Source: Desulfuromonadales bacterium
GTDB taxonomy: Bacteria; Desulfobacterota; Desulfuromonadia; Desulfuromonadales; BM103
Assembly (NCBI GenBank): GCA_029859485.1
Contig: JAOUDB010000088.1
Coordinates: forward strand, 1 to 8,640
Reading direction: 5' to 3'
Length of the DNA stretch: 8,640 bases
In this document: positions 1 through 6,730 of the stretch, piece after piece
Numbering within the stretch: the first letter of the stretch is position 1
Layout: the number at the start of each line of letters is the position of its first letter
Notes under the pieces: generated by a model
Databases searched by the model: none
What the model saw: only the letters and a program-made list of their open reading frames with translations
Told to the model about the DNA's origin: nothing
Made by a program: the position numbers and the translations under genes

Positions 1-1514
1 GGAGAATCGACCGAGAGGACAACCATGGCCTCCCCACCCTTGATTCGACGGCCCAGGTTCATGGCGCCGATATTGACTTGGGCCTCTCCAAGAATGGTAC
101 CGATTTTGCCAATCAGTCCCGGGCGATCGTCATAATGCATGACCAGCATATGCTCCTCAGGAGTAAAGTCTGTGTCAAAATCACGCATCTTGACAATCTT
201 CGGTGTGCCCTCGAAGAGCGTGCCGGCAATCGTACGTTTACCCTGTGGGGTCTCCAGGCTCATGGTAATCAGGTTGGAGAAGAAATTTGACTCTGTGGAT
301 CGGCTCTGCTCAACGATCAAGCCACGGCGTTCGGCAACCAGGCTGGCGTTAACCATGTTGATTTCCTGATCGGTGCAGCGGTTAAGAAGCGCGGCCAGGC
401 CAGCCACCGTGATTGGCATGCAATCGTGGGCCGCCAGCTTGCCGGTATAGTTAAAGATCACCTTGCCAGGATTTTCCGGAGCCAGCTGTGAGATAAAATC
501 ACCCAACAGAGCCGCCAACTCCATGAAGGGACGCATCTGCGCCATCAGGTCCGGATCGAAGCGAGCAATGTTCACGGCATTTTCCACAGGCTTGCCATCG
601 AGGAGGTTAAGTATTTCTCGACTGACATCAATCGCCACATTGGTCTGTGCCTCAAAGGTGTTGGCTCCCAGGTGAGGCGTCACCACCATGCGCGGATGTT
701 CAATCATCTTTTTAAGGACATCGCTTTTGGGCGGTTCCTCACTCCAGACATCAAACGCAGCACCTGCAACCTTGCCGCTTTGCAGAGCTGTCAACATAGC
801 CGACTCGTTGATAATACCACCTCGGGCGCAGTTGACGACCAATACACCTTCCTTCATTGCAGAAAAATGCTCTCCGGTAATCAGGTCGCGAGTTTCATCA
901 TTGAGAGGGGTGTGCACCGAGATAACGTCAGCCATACTGACCAGTTCATCGAGAGAGACCAGGCGGGTACCGAAATCCGCTGCCCGTTTCTCACTGATGT
1001 AAGGGTCATAAACCACCACATCCATCTCGAAAGCACGGGACCGCAAAGCCACGCGCCCGCCGACTTTACCCAGGCCTATGATTCCCATGGTTTTATGTTT
1101 GAGTTCGTAACCGGTAAAAGGGGCTCTTTGCCACTGGCCACTTTTCAAGCTGGCGTTGGCGTCCGGCACGTTACGGCACATGGAGAGAAGGATCGCCATC
1201 GAATGCTCGGCCGCCGAGTTGGTATTGCCGAAGGGTGCGTTGACGACAATGATGCCACGTTCGCTGGCAGCCACCACATCGACATTGTCGATACCGACCC
1301 CTGCACGAGCAACCATTTTCAGGTTTGTTGCGTGGCTCAAAAGTTCGGCATCCACCTGGGTCCCTGAGCGGGTAATGATGGCATCATAATCGCCAATCAA
1401 ACCATGCAGCTCAGAGGTCTTAAGGCCCAGGCGCACATCCAGCTGGACTCGCGGATCCTTCTCAAGGAGCTCAAGACCTTTTTCCGAGATCTCGTCTGTA
1501 ACGATGACTTTCAT
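1..1514 (-). CDS. serA: D-3-phosphoglycerate dehydrogenase, long ASB-ACT form (3' end outside window)
   Basis: This enzyme oxidises 3-phosphoglycerate to 3-phosphohydroxypyruvate with NAD+, the first step of serine synthesis, in the cytoplasm. The visible 504 codons read MKVIVTDEISEKGLELL at the N-terminus. They include the NAD-binding GLGKVG at about residues 147-152, the substrate/NAD Arg in NCARGG (R231), the catalytic Glu in WSEEPP (E260) and the catalytic His in PHLGANT (H281). An intervening ASB-type domain follows (roughly 320-450), then the start of an ACT domain with DRPGLIGKIG near residue 460. The family is usually about 525-535 residues, so only some 25 residues should be missing beyond base 1. 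The ATG is preceded by a purine-rich AAGGAAAGAAGGAC. A near-consensus promoter lies just upstream. It is clearly distinct from the shorter dehydrogenase at 3734-4903. The ACT domain suggests feedback control by serine, as in relatives. Confidence 0.96.
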   Translation of the reverse strand, partial: MKVIVTDEISEKGLELLEKDPRVQLDVRLGLKTSELHGLIGDYDAIITRSGTQVDAELLSHATNLKMVARAGVGIDNVDVVAASERGIIVVNAPFGNTNSAAEHSMAILLSMCRNVPDANASLKSGQWQRAPFTGYELKHKTMGIIGLGKVGGRVALRSRAFEMDVVVYDPYISEKRAADFGTRLVSLDELVSMADVISVHTPLNDETRDLITGEHFSAMKEGVLVVNCARGGIINESAMLTALQSGKVAGAAFDVWSEEPPKSDVLKKMIEHPRMVVTPHLGANTFEAQTNVAIDVSREILNLLDGKPVENAVNIARFDPDLMAQMRPFMELAALLGDFISQLAPENPGKVIFNYTGKLAAHDCMPITVAGLAALLNRCTDQEINMVNASLVAERRGLIVEQSRSTESNFFSNLITMSLETPQGKRTIAGTLFEGTPKIVKMRDFDTDFTPEEHMLVMHYDDRPGLIGKIGTILGEAQVNIGAMNLGRRIKGGEAMVVLSVDS

Positions 1515-1563
1515 GTCCTTCTTTCCTTACGGGAGACTGGGGGAAAATTACTTTGAGGCGGTG

Positions 1564-1592
1564 ATTCTAAGATGAAGATTTTCCGCTGTCAA
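1564..1592 (-). promoter_or_regulatory. serA promoter (sigma-70 type)
   Basis: On the minus strand a perfect -35 TTGACA (1587-1592) is followed after exactly 17 bases by TAGAAT (1564-1569), a five-of-six match to the -10 consensus. It lies between the thioesterase stop and serA. Transcription would start near 1557, giving a leader of about 43 bases. No terminator is seen after the thioesterase, so read-through into serA is also possible. Confidence 0.75.
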
Positions 1593-1611
1593 CGTTCTCT
1601 TTGCGTATAAG

Positions 1612-2088
1612 TTAAGACTTTCCGGAGGATGCTATCTGGGCCTCTGTCAATGTGATACAGAGGCACTCACCCGTGGCATAAATTGTGCCATCGAGACTAC
1701 AAACTTCACCGTGAACCATGATCTTACGACCCTGTACTGAAACAATCTTCGTGTTGACCTGTACAACCGTCTGAATCGGTAACAACTGTCGAAAGCTGAC
1801 GTTCAGGTTGCCGACCACAATCTTGTGGCCATCGGCCCAGGCGGCTAGACCAAGGACCTCGTCAAGCACCGCAGCGATACTGCCGCCATGGGCATGGTCG
1901 GGTGGGCCCTCTGTGACCGGTCCAAACCAGACGCGCGCCACCAGATGCTGCTCCTGATCTCGAAAATAGCTCATGCGAAAACGGTTGCCGGTCCGGTCTC
2001 CCGAAACAAAGCGAAGCGTTTCACCAACCAGTGCAGGAGCATCGAAAGACTCCCAGCCAACTTCACCTTGCAAATCAACCTCAGGCAC
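1612..2088 (-). CDS. PaaI/THEM4-like hotdog-fold acyl-CoA thioesterase
   Basis: A single hotdog domain of about 158 residues, likely to hydrolyse an acyl-CoA thioester in the cytoplasm; the substrate cannot be told from sequence. The conserved block GPPDHAHGGSIAAVLDEVLG (about residues 62-81) carries the HGG turn and the acidic residue on the central helix expected of this superfamily. It is followed by the beta strands GNLNVSFRQLLPI, typical of the family. I place the start at GTG 2088, because an exact GGAGG sits five bases upstream. The in-frame TTG at 2100 would put that ribosome site inside the gene. It sits between serC and serA without an obvious role in serine synthesis. serC ends in a terminator upstream, so this gene probably uses its own promoter. 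Confidence 0.85.
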   Translation of the reverse strand: MPEVDLQGEVGWESFDAPALVGETLRFVSGDRTGNRFRMSYFRDQEQHLVARVWFGPVTEGPPDHAHGGSIAAVLDEVLGLAAWADGHKIVVGNLNVSFRQLLPIQTVVQVNTKIVSVQGRKIMVHGEVCSLDGTIYATGECLCITLTEAQIASSGKS

Positions 2089-2128
2089 AGCAACCTCCAA
2101 AATGAAACGGGTCTATAAACCAAACAAA

Positions 2129-2157
2129 AAAATACGTCTTTACACCAAAACAATCAA
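2129..2157 (-). promoter_or_regulatory. candidate promoter of the thioesterase gene
   Basis: The minus strand has TTGATT (2152-2157), 17 bases, then TATTTT (2129-2134), each matching four of six consensus bases. It lies about 40 bases before the GTG start in an AT-rich stretch. It is plausible because serC upstream is closed by a terminator, but the match is only moderate. Confidence 0.4.
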
Positions 2158-2174
2158 AGCTGAAATCAAAAGAC

Positions 2175-2290
2175 CAACGCAAAGACGCTAAGAAAAGCCA
2201 AGAAAGGTGCAAAGGGTGACTCTTCTCGCTTTTTGAAGTGGTTTTCTTTGCGGGCTTTCTCTACCCCTTCGCGCCTTCGCCTAAAGCGCC
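2175..2290. repeat. purine-rich GCAAAG/GCGAAG repeat in inverted arrangement
   Basis: The left part (2175-2216) is a run of short related units on the plus strand: ACGCAAAG, ACGCTAAG, AAAAGCCAAG, AAAGGTGCAAAG. The right part (about 2241-2290) shows the same style of units on the opposite strand, read there as GGCGCTTTAG, GCGAAG, GCGCGAAG, AGAAAGC and CGCAAAGAAAAC. The arms are similar in composition and unit pattern but do not match base for base. I see no reading frame or promoter in it. It resembles the dispersed short intergenic repeats found in many environmental bacterial genomes, but its copy number cannot be judged from one window. Confidence 0.45.
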
Positions 2291-2341
2291 TACTTTTGGT
2301 GCGTTAAATCCTTACAACCTTTGTGTGGGTTATAAGTCTGA

Positions 2342-2381
2342 AAGGAAAATGGGGGCACTCCCCAAGCTGGAAGCGCCCCCA
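2342..2381 (-). terminator. intrinsic terminator after serC
   Basis: Bases 2350-2356 (TGGGGGC) pair perfectly with 2375-2381 (GCCCCCA) around an 18-base loop. On the minus strand the hairpin is followed by TTTTCCTTT. It lies about 45 bases beyond the serC stop. A second hairpin (2394-2403 with 2407-2416, ten pairs with one mismatch) lies between the stop and this terminator. Confidence 0.75.
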
Positions 2382-2424
2382 CACATTCCCAGTGTGCACT
2401 TTTACAAAAAGTACACCCGATTCA

Positions 2425-3516
2425 TCAACCGTTCTTGCTCTCAAATTCCTTCATGAAGCTGGCAAGGGCTTCAACTCCGGCCATCGGCATGGCGTTGTAA
2501 ATCGAGGCGCGGATACCACCGACGCTGCGGTGGCCTTTGAGTGCGTACAGCCCTTGCTGACCGGCTTCTTTAAGGAACTTGGCTTCAAGCTCTTCGCTGG
2601 CCAGGTTAAAGCTAACATTCATGGTGCCACGAACTTGAGGCTGGATGACACCGCTATAGTAATCACCGGCATCGATCAGATCGTAAAGGGTCTTGGCCTT
2701 CTGCTCATTGATCTTCTCGATCGCAGCAATCCCGCCCTGTTCCTGCAACCACTCCAGGACCAGACCCGTGACGTAGATGGCGAAAGTGTTTGCAGTATTG
2801 GTCAGGGAGTTATCCTTGGCACACTGCTCATAGTTGAGAAGCACCGGCGTCTCCGCAGAAGCGTGTCCCAGCAGATCTTCACGGATAACAACGATCGCGG
2901 TTCCGGAAGGCCCGAGGTTTTTCTGCAGGCCGGCATAGATGCAACCGAACTTGCTGTAATCGACCACACGGGAGAGAATCTCCGAGGTCTGGTCGGCGAT
3001 CAGGGGCACCTTACCGGCATCCGGGAACTGACTGTAGCGAGAGCCATAAAGGGTGTTGTTGGTGGTGATGTGCAGGTAAGCCGCATCCTGATCAATCATC
3101 TCAGGAGTGATTGCGGGAAGACGATCATAGTTCGTGTCAGCGCTGCTGGCAATCACCTGGATATCACCGTAACCCTTGGCATCCTTGTTGGCGAGTTTGG
3201 CGAAGTTGCCCGTCTCGACATAGAGGCATTTCTTGCTTGCCGAACGACCGGCCAGGTTCATCGGAAGAGCCGAAAACTGCATGCGCGCGCCGCCATGAAC
3301 AAAGAGGATCTTGTAATTGTCCGGCAGGTTGGTCAACTGGCGAAAACTCTCCTGGGCATCCAGGAGCACTTTTTCAAATTGCTTGGCGCGATGGCTGACC
3401 TCGATAACGGAGACGCCCATGCCCTGAAAATCGAGAAACTCTTCACGAATGCGCTCCATCACAGGAACCGGCAACATCGCCGGACCGGCACCAAAATTAT
3501 AAACTTTCTGAGACAT
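2425..3516 (-). CDS. serC: phosphoserine aminotransferase
   Basis: A PLP-dependent class V aminotransferase that converts 3-phosphohydroxypyruvate and glutamate to O-phosphoserine and 2-oxoglutarate; SerC also serves in PLP synthesis in some bacteria. The 363 residues match the usual SerC length. The N-terminal VYNFGAGPAMLP, the GMGVSVIEVSHR block (32-43), HGGARMQFSALPMNL (74-88), HITTNNTLYG (149-158) and the PLP lysine in YAGLQKNLGPSG (K199) are all present. The C-terminal GHRSVGGIRASIYNAMP is also characteristic. The start is fixed by AGGAGG seven to eight bases before ATG 3516. It sits between two phosphoglycerate dehydrogenase genes, which supply its substrate. Its upstream gap of 217 bases suggests a leader or its own promoter, but no strong promoter match was found. 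An intrinsic terminator follows. Confidence 0.97.
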   Translation of the reverse strand: MSQKVYNFGAGPAMLPVPVMERIREEFLDFQGMGVSVIEVSHRAKQFEKVLLDAQESFRQLTNLPDNYKILFVHGGARMQFSALPMNLAGRSASKKCLYVETGNFAKLANKDAKGYGDIQVIASSADTNYDRLPAITPEMIDQDAAYLHITTNNTLYGSRYSQFPDAGKVPLIADQTSEILSRVVDYSKFGCIYAGLQKNLGPSGTAIVVIREDLLGHASAETPVLLNYEQCAKDNSLTNTANTFAIYVTGLVLEWLQEQGGIAAIEKINEQKAKTLYDLIDAGDYYSGVIQPQVRGTMNVSFNLASEELEAKFLKEAGQQGLYALKGHRSVGGIRASIYNAMPMAGVEALASFMKEFESKNG

Positions 3517-3556
3517 GAGATCCTCCTGCCTTAATGTTTGGATAGACTATTTAGTG

Positions 3557-3579
3557 CCCATCCGGACCCCCCGGATAGG
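3557..3579 (-). other. GC-rich hairpin in the serC leader
   Basis: Bases 3557-3565 and 3571-3579 form a nine-pair stem, with one G-U pair on the minus strand, around a five-base loop; ATCCGG/CCGGAT is its perfect core. It lies about 40 bases before the serC ATG. No T run follows on the minus strand, so it is not an intrinsic terminator. It may be an RNA structure or a protein-binding dyad. The rest of the gap 3517-3733 holds only a short inverted repeat at 3703-3721 and no gene. Confidence 0.35.
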
Positions 3580-3733
3580 TGCTGTGTAAGTTTCTGATTT
3601 GGAAACCAGCAATTTTTCGCAAGGTCAAGGAAATCAATTATTTGAGCGGAGGCATAGTACTTTACGCCGCACAACCAAATGCGTAGATTGACGCCTAGAT
3701 TTCGGAAAAGTGCGGTTTCCGGACAGAAACTAT

Positions 3734-4903
3734 TTAAAGGATACGAACTTTGATAACACCATCAATCGCCTCGAGAGCCTGAACGAGCTCTTCCGAGGGC
3801 TCTCTATCGATGTCGATAATATTGTAGGCCACCTCGTCGCGACTCTTGTTGATCATGTCGATTACATTCAGCTCCCGATCCGCCAGTACGGAGAGGACCT
3901 GGTTGAGCATCTTCGGCACATTGCGGTTAGAGAAGGCGATACGGAAACCACCATTGCGCTCCAGGGTAATGTTTGGGAAATTGACTGAATTCCTGATGTT
4001 ACCGTTCTCGAGAAAGTCGATCAGTTGATCGGCCACCATGATGGCACAATTCTCTTCCGCCTCTTCGGTGCTGGCACCGAGATGAGGGATCGGCACAACC
4101 TTGTCGTTGCCCATCAGCTCCTGAACCGGGAAATCGGTCAGATACTGGCCAATGCGGCCCGTCTCCAGGCCTTTAAGAATCGCATCTGTGTCAGCGACTT
4201 TTTCGCGGGACAGGTTGATCAGAGTTGCCCCCGGCTTGAAGCTTTCGACCAGATCCTTGTTGATCAGGTTACGGGTCGCTTCCAAGACCGGCAGGTGCAG
4301 AGTCACGATGTCTGATTTGGCGAGCAGCGATTGCATATTCTCCATCTTCTCGACATCACGTGACAGGCGCCAGGCGGCAGCTACAGAAAGCGCCGGATCG
4401 TAGCCGATCACTTTCATACCGAGCATCAGACCGGTTTCCGCAACCAGGGAACCGATGGCGCCGAGGCCGACAACACCAAGAGTCTTGCCCTTCAGTTCAG
4501 TGCCACCATAGGTCTTCTTGCCGCCTTCAACCAGCTTGTGTAATTCCTCTGCGCTCTTGCCCTGACCCTCTTTGCGGACAAAGTCGATGGCACCGACGAT
4601 ATCGCGGCAGGAGAGCAGCATCGCTGCAAGCGCCAGCTCCTTAACGGCATTGGCATTGGCGCCCGGCGCATTGAAAACGACGATACCGCGCTCGGTGCAA
4701 TTTTCAACCGGGATATTGTTGACTCCGGCGCCAGCACGACCGACGGCCTTCACGGACGTTTCAATATCATCCGGCTGTAATACATGGCTACGCAGCATCA
4801 GTGCGTCTGGAGTGCCAATTTCACTGGCAATTTCGTACTTGTCGAGGGAGAACTTTTCGAGGCCCTTGACAGAGATTTTGTTATAAGTGCGGACTTTGTT
4901 CAT
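3734..4903 (-). CDS. short ACT-domain phosphoglycerate dehydrogenase paralogue
   Basis: A 389-residue D-2-hydroxyacid dehydrogenase of the short phosphoglycerate dehydrogenase group, expected to oxidise 3-phosphoglycerate with NAD+. Visible elements are GRAGAGVNNIP (about 55-65), the Rossmann GLGAIG (146-151), Arg in NLSREKV (R233), Glu in FPVQELMG (E262) and the catalytic His in PHLGASTEEAEENC (H274). A C-terminal ACT domain follows from about residue 321. The usual glycine after the active-site Arg (ARG-G/E) is replaced, giving SREKV. I chose ATG 4903 because AGGAG lies seven bases upstream; an in-frame ATG at 4972 falls inside a terminator-like hairpin and is unlikely. The gene lies directly upstream of serC, supporting a serine role. 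It is a second phosphoglycerate dehydrogenase beside the long serA. Which of the two is the main biosynthetic enzyme cannot be decided from sequence. Confidence 0.9.
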   Translation of the reverse strand: MNKVRTYNKISVKGLEKFSLDKYEIASEIGTPDALMLRSHVLQPDDIETSVKAVGRAGAGVNNIPVENCTERGIVVFNAPGANANAVKELALAAMLLSCRDIVGAIDFVRKEGQGKSAEELHKLVEGGKKTYGGTELKGKTLGVVGLGAIGSLVAETGLMLGMKVIGYDPALSVAAAWRLSRDVEKMENMQSLLAKSDIVTLHLPVLEATRNLINKDLVESFKPGATLINLSREKVADTDAILKGLETGRIGQYLTDFPVQELMGNDKVVPIPHLGASTEEAEENCAIMVADQLIDFLENGNIRNSVNFPNITLERNGGFRIAFSNRNVPKMLNQVLSVLADRELNVIDMINKSRDEVAYNIIDIDREPSEELVQALEAIDGVIKVRIL

Positions 4904-4934
4904 CGATTGACTCCTGACAAAACATAGTTGATTG

Positions 4935-4984
4935 AAAAAACAAAAAACGCCGCACCGTCCAGACAAGGACATTCATGGTCGGCG
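4935..4984 (-). terminator. terminator-like hairpin in the leader of the short phosphoglycerate dehydrogenase
   Basis: On the minus strand, CGCCG-ACC pairs with GGT-CGGCG (4977-4984 with 4948-4956, one bulged base). An inner TCC/GGA pairing is also possible. The stem is followed by TTTTTTGTTTTTT (4935-4947), an excellent U tract. The upstream AAAACAAA (4988-4995) can pair with part of that tract. It ends about 31 bases before the ATG. It may end DUF1015 transcripts, or act as an attenuator for the dehydrogenase if transcription begins at the promoter at 5026-5055. No leader peptide or known riboswitch was recognised. Confidence 0.75.
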
Positions 4985-5025
4985 ATCTTTGTTTTCAGTA
5001 GGTGTAAAAAGCTACCGGAAGGCCG

Positions 5026-5055
5026 TTTTTACTACTTTTCCCGGCAGGTTGTCAA
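5026..5055 (-). promoter_or_regulatory. candidate promoter of the short phosphoglycerate dehydrogenase gene
   Basis: A perfect TTGACA (5050-5055, minus strand) begins six bases after the DUF1015 stop codon. After 18 bases comes TAAAAA (5026-5031), a four-of-six -10 match. Transcription from here would give a leader of about 115 bases containing the terminator-like hairpin at 4935-4984. The AT-rich -10 also lies in one arm of an inverted repeat (5004-5032). Confidence 0.5.
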
Positions 5056-5060
5056 TGGTC

Positions 5061-6398
5061 TCAGGAGGTAATCCTGCGCGCCTCCAGGTAAAAACGTTTT
5101 TCATCCGCTTCGCCCATGGAAAAGGTCTTGCGGGGCAAAGCTCCGTCTCTGACGATGGTGCGAAAAAGATCGTGCTTGGAGATTGACGGAAGGTAGAAGC
5201 CGACGTTGCTTTTCTGCCCTCCAAACCGAGAAACCGCATCATCACCATGGATATAATCGATACGACCTGAGGCGTGATTCTCCAGGTAAGCATCGAGAAA
5301 ATTCTGCAAGGTTCCGACTTCGAGGGTCAGTTTCGGATCAGCGATCTCAAGCACACCAAAACGCCCGGCAGCAACAAAGGGGATCGCATGTGCCTTGCCC
5401 GAGTGTTCGGCGGATGCGGATGCGGATACGAGATCGTCATGCCAGGCAATACTGCATGGGGTTCCCGCCTGACGATAATACTCCTCGGCCTGTTCGAGCA
5501 GTTCGTCGGCATCAACATCGAAAAGCACGCGGTGAATGGCTTCGAACTCCAACCCCGGGTCATGGACGTTAACCAGTTCAATCAAGGCATAACGCGCCGG
5601 GTGATCCATGACCTCGGAAGGATCGGAAGCCTCTGACTTGAGCTGCTCCCAGATGGCCTTGGCCGTGGCAAAGCTGTGGTTGCCGTCACCCATGGCATAG
5701 AGCATGACTTCGTCATCATCGACGTCATAGCGCTTCTGGAAACGTTCTTTTTCGGCCAGGGCCTCGAGTGCGTTGCCCACTTGCTCGAGGAGCTGTGGCT
5801 GATTGACCTTCCAGCCCCGCAGGTGACCACTTGACTGCATCAGCTCAAAGTCATATGCCTGCTCCAGGTCGGCCTTGAACAGTGGCTCAATCACGGTCTG
5901 CTCGGGATCATCAATCAGCACCATGATATGTGGCAATTCAACTGCAGCATTCTCCCTGACCCGGATACGTGGCGGCAAACGATCAACAATTGTACCTTCA
6001 GTGGCCCTGATCAAGGTTTTGGAACCGGGACGATAATCGTAGGCCTCCAGATCAAGAGCAACGATCAGCCCTTTTCGTGACTCCACATGGCTGGTCTTGC
6101 GATCCAGAAGAATAAAGCCTTTTTCCTGTTCAGCGAGCACACCCTCAGCCAGGTACTGATCCATGCTGGCATTGATAGCGGCAATTCTTGCGTCACCGTC
6201 CTCGTCTTCAAGATAAACTTCAGGAAAAACCAGACGCAGCGTCGAAGGCTGATCCGCGACCAGTTGATCGACAGCCTGCCAGTATTCCGGCTCCGAAGTG
6301 TATTGGTCACAGGCAATCACTGCCCAGCGATTCAGATCAATACCTTCTTTAGGTAAAAGGACGGTCGGTACTTGCAAGGCCAGTTTAGCGAGATTCAT
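5061..6398 (-). CDS. DUF1015 family protein, function unknown
   Basis: A 445-residue protein of the DUF1015 family. Conserved parts are LPKEGIDLNRWAVIACDQYTSEPEYW near the N-terminus (split here as LPKEGI, 15-20, and ACDQYTSEPEYW, 29-40), the central MGDGNHSFATAKAIW (236-250), and the C-terminal LPRKTFSMGEADEKRFYLE (421-439). No signal peptide or membrane segment is seen, so it should be cytoplasmic. The start ATG has GAGGAAG about nine bases upstream. The gene begins 32 bases after the small cysteine protein and is probably in the aroF operon; phosphoglycerate dehydrogenase and serC follow. From memory, DUF1015 genes are also found near serine genes in clostridia, so a role in phosphoserine or serine metabolism is a reasonable inference. 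The DGNHS motif recalls the DGHHR motif of ParB-like serine kinases (SerK, SbnI). That link is a hypothesis, not an assignment. Confidence 0.88.
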   Translation of the reverse strand: MNLAKLALQVPTVLLPKEGIDLNRWAVIACDQYTSEPEYWQAVDQLVADQPSTLRLVFPEVYLEDEDGDARIAAINASMDQYLAEGVLAEQEKGFILLDRKTSHVESRKGLIVALDLEAYDYRPGSKTLIRATEGTIVDRLPPRIRVRENAAVELPHIMVLIDDPEQTVIEPLFKADLEQAYDFELMQSSGHLRGWKVNQPQLLEQVGNALEALAEKERFQKRYDVDDDEVMLYAMGDGNHSFATAKAIWEQLKSEASDPSEVMDHPARYALIELVNVHDPGLEFEAIHRVLFDVDADELLEQAEEYYRQAGTPCSIAWHDDLVSASASAEHSGKAHAIPFVAAGRFGVLEIADPKLTLEVGTLQNFLDAYLENHASGRIDYIHGDDAVSRFGGQKSNVGFYLPSISKHDLFRTIVRDGALPRKTFSMGEADEKRFYLEARRITS

Positions 6399-6430
6399 AA
6401 TCAGTTCTTCCTCAATATAATTATTCAGAG

Positions 6431-6706
6431 TTACTTGACGATCCGCAGATGGGACCCGGAGCCGCCGCTGTCAGGATCTTCGGGGCCGTCCTGGGGTTCT
6501 TCACTTGTTGCAACCTGGAGCATATCCATGTTCGGCAAAGTGTTGGTCGCAACCATCTGCTGTATCCCCTCAGCCACAGCCAGGCACTGCTTTGTGCAGA
6601 CCTTACGCACCGGGCACATGGTGCAATCAGCCTCGCCACCGGCCGCACGCAGGGCATGAATAACAAGGTCAACACTTTCAATCTGGTTTAGGGGTATTAA
6701 AAACAT
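6431..6706 (-). CDS. small four-cysteine protein, unknown function
   Basis: A 91-residue protein with a single Cys-X2-Cys-X5-Cys-X3-Cys cluster, CTMCPVRKVCTKQC (C28, C31, C37, C41), suitable for binding an iron-sulphur cluster or zinc. The first 27 residues form a likely helical region (NQIESVDLVIHALRAAGG). The last 25 or so are acidic and Gly/Ser/Pro-rich, probably disordered. There is no membrane segment. A GGGAG motif lies six bases before ATG 6706. The gene sits 24 bases after aroF and 32 bases before the DUF1015 gene, so co-transcription is likely. I do not recognise a named family. The protein-like cysteine spacing, ribosome site and tight gene packing argue that it is real. It could be a small regulatory or redox partner of the neighbouring enzymes, but nothing in the sequence proves this. 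Confidence 0.8.
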   Translation of the reverse strand: MFLIPLNQIESVDLVIHALRAAGGEADCTMCPVRKVCTKQCLAVAEGIQQMVATNTLPNMDMLQVATSEEPQDGPEDPDSGGSGSHLRIVK

Positions 6707-6730
6707 TTTTTGCTCCCGGCTTTAACTCAA

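Noticed and set aside
672..1367. 231-codon plus-strand open frame
   Set aside because: It is antisense to serA, whose catalytic motifs fix the coding strand.
2323..3534. 403-codon plus-strand open frame
   Set aside because: It is antisense to serC, which has full family motifs and a strong ribosome site; the plus-strand translation matches no family I know.
4926..4976. Short frame from ATG 4976 in the short dehydrogenase leader as a leader peptide
   Set aside because: No ribosome site, no enrichment of serine or other relevant codons, and it lies inside the terminator stem.
5004..5032. Inverted repeat GTAAAAA...TTTTTAC as a terminator of the DUF1015 gene
   Set aside because: The arms are mostly A/T with only a weak GC core and no separate T run; it overlaps the candidate -10. 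The hairpin at 4935-4984 is a far better terminator.
5408..5430. Three copies of a GCGGAT-type unit
   Set aside because: It lies inside the DUF1015 gene and only encodes a short Ser-Ala repeat (SASASA); frame is kept.
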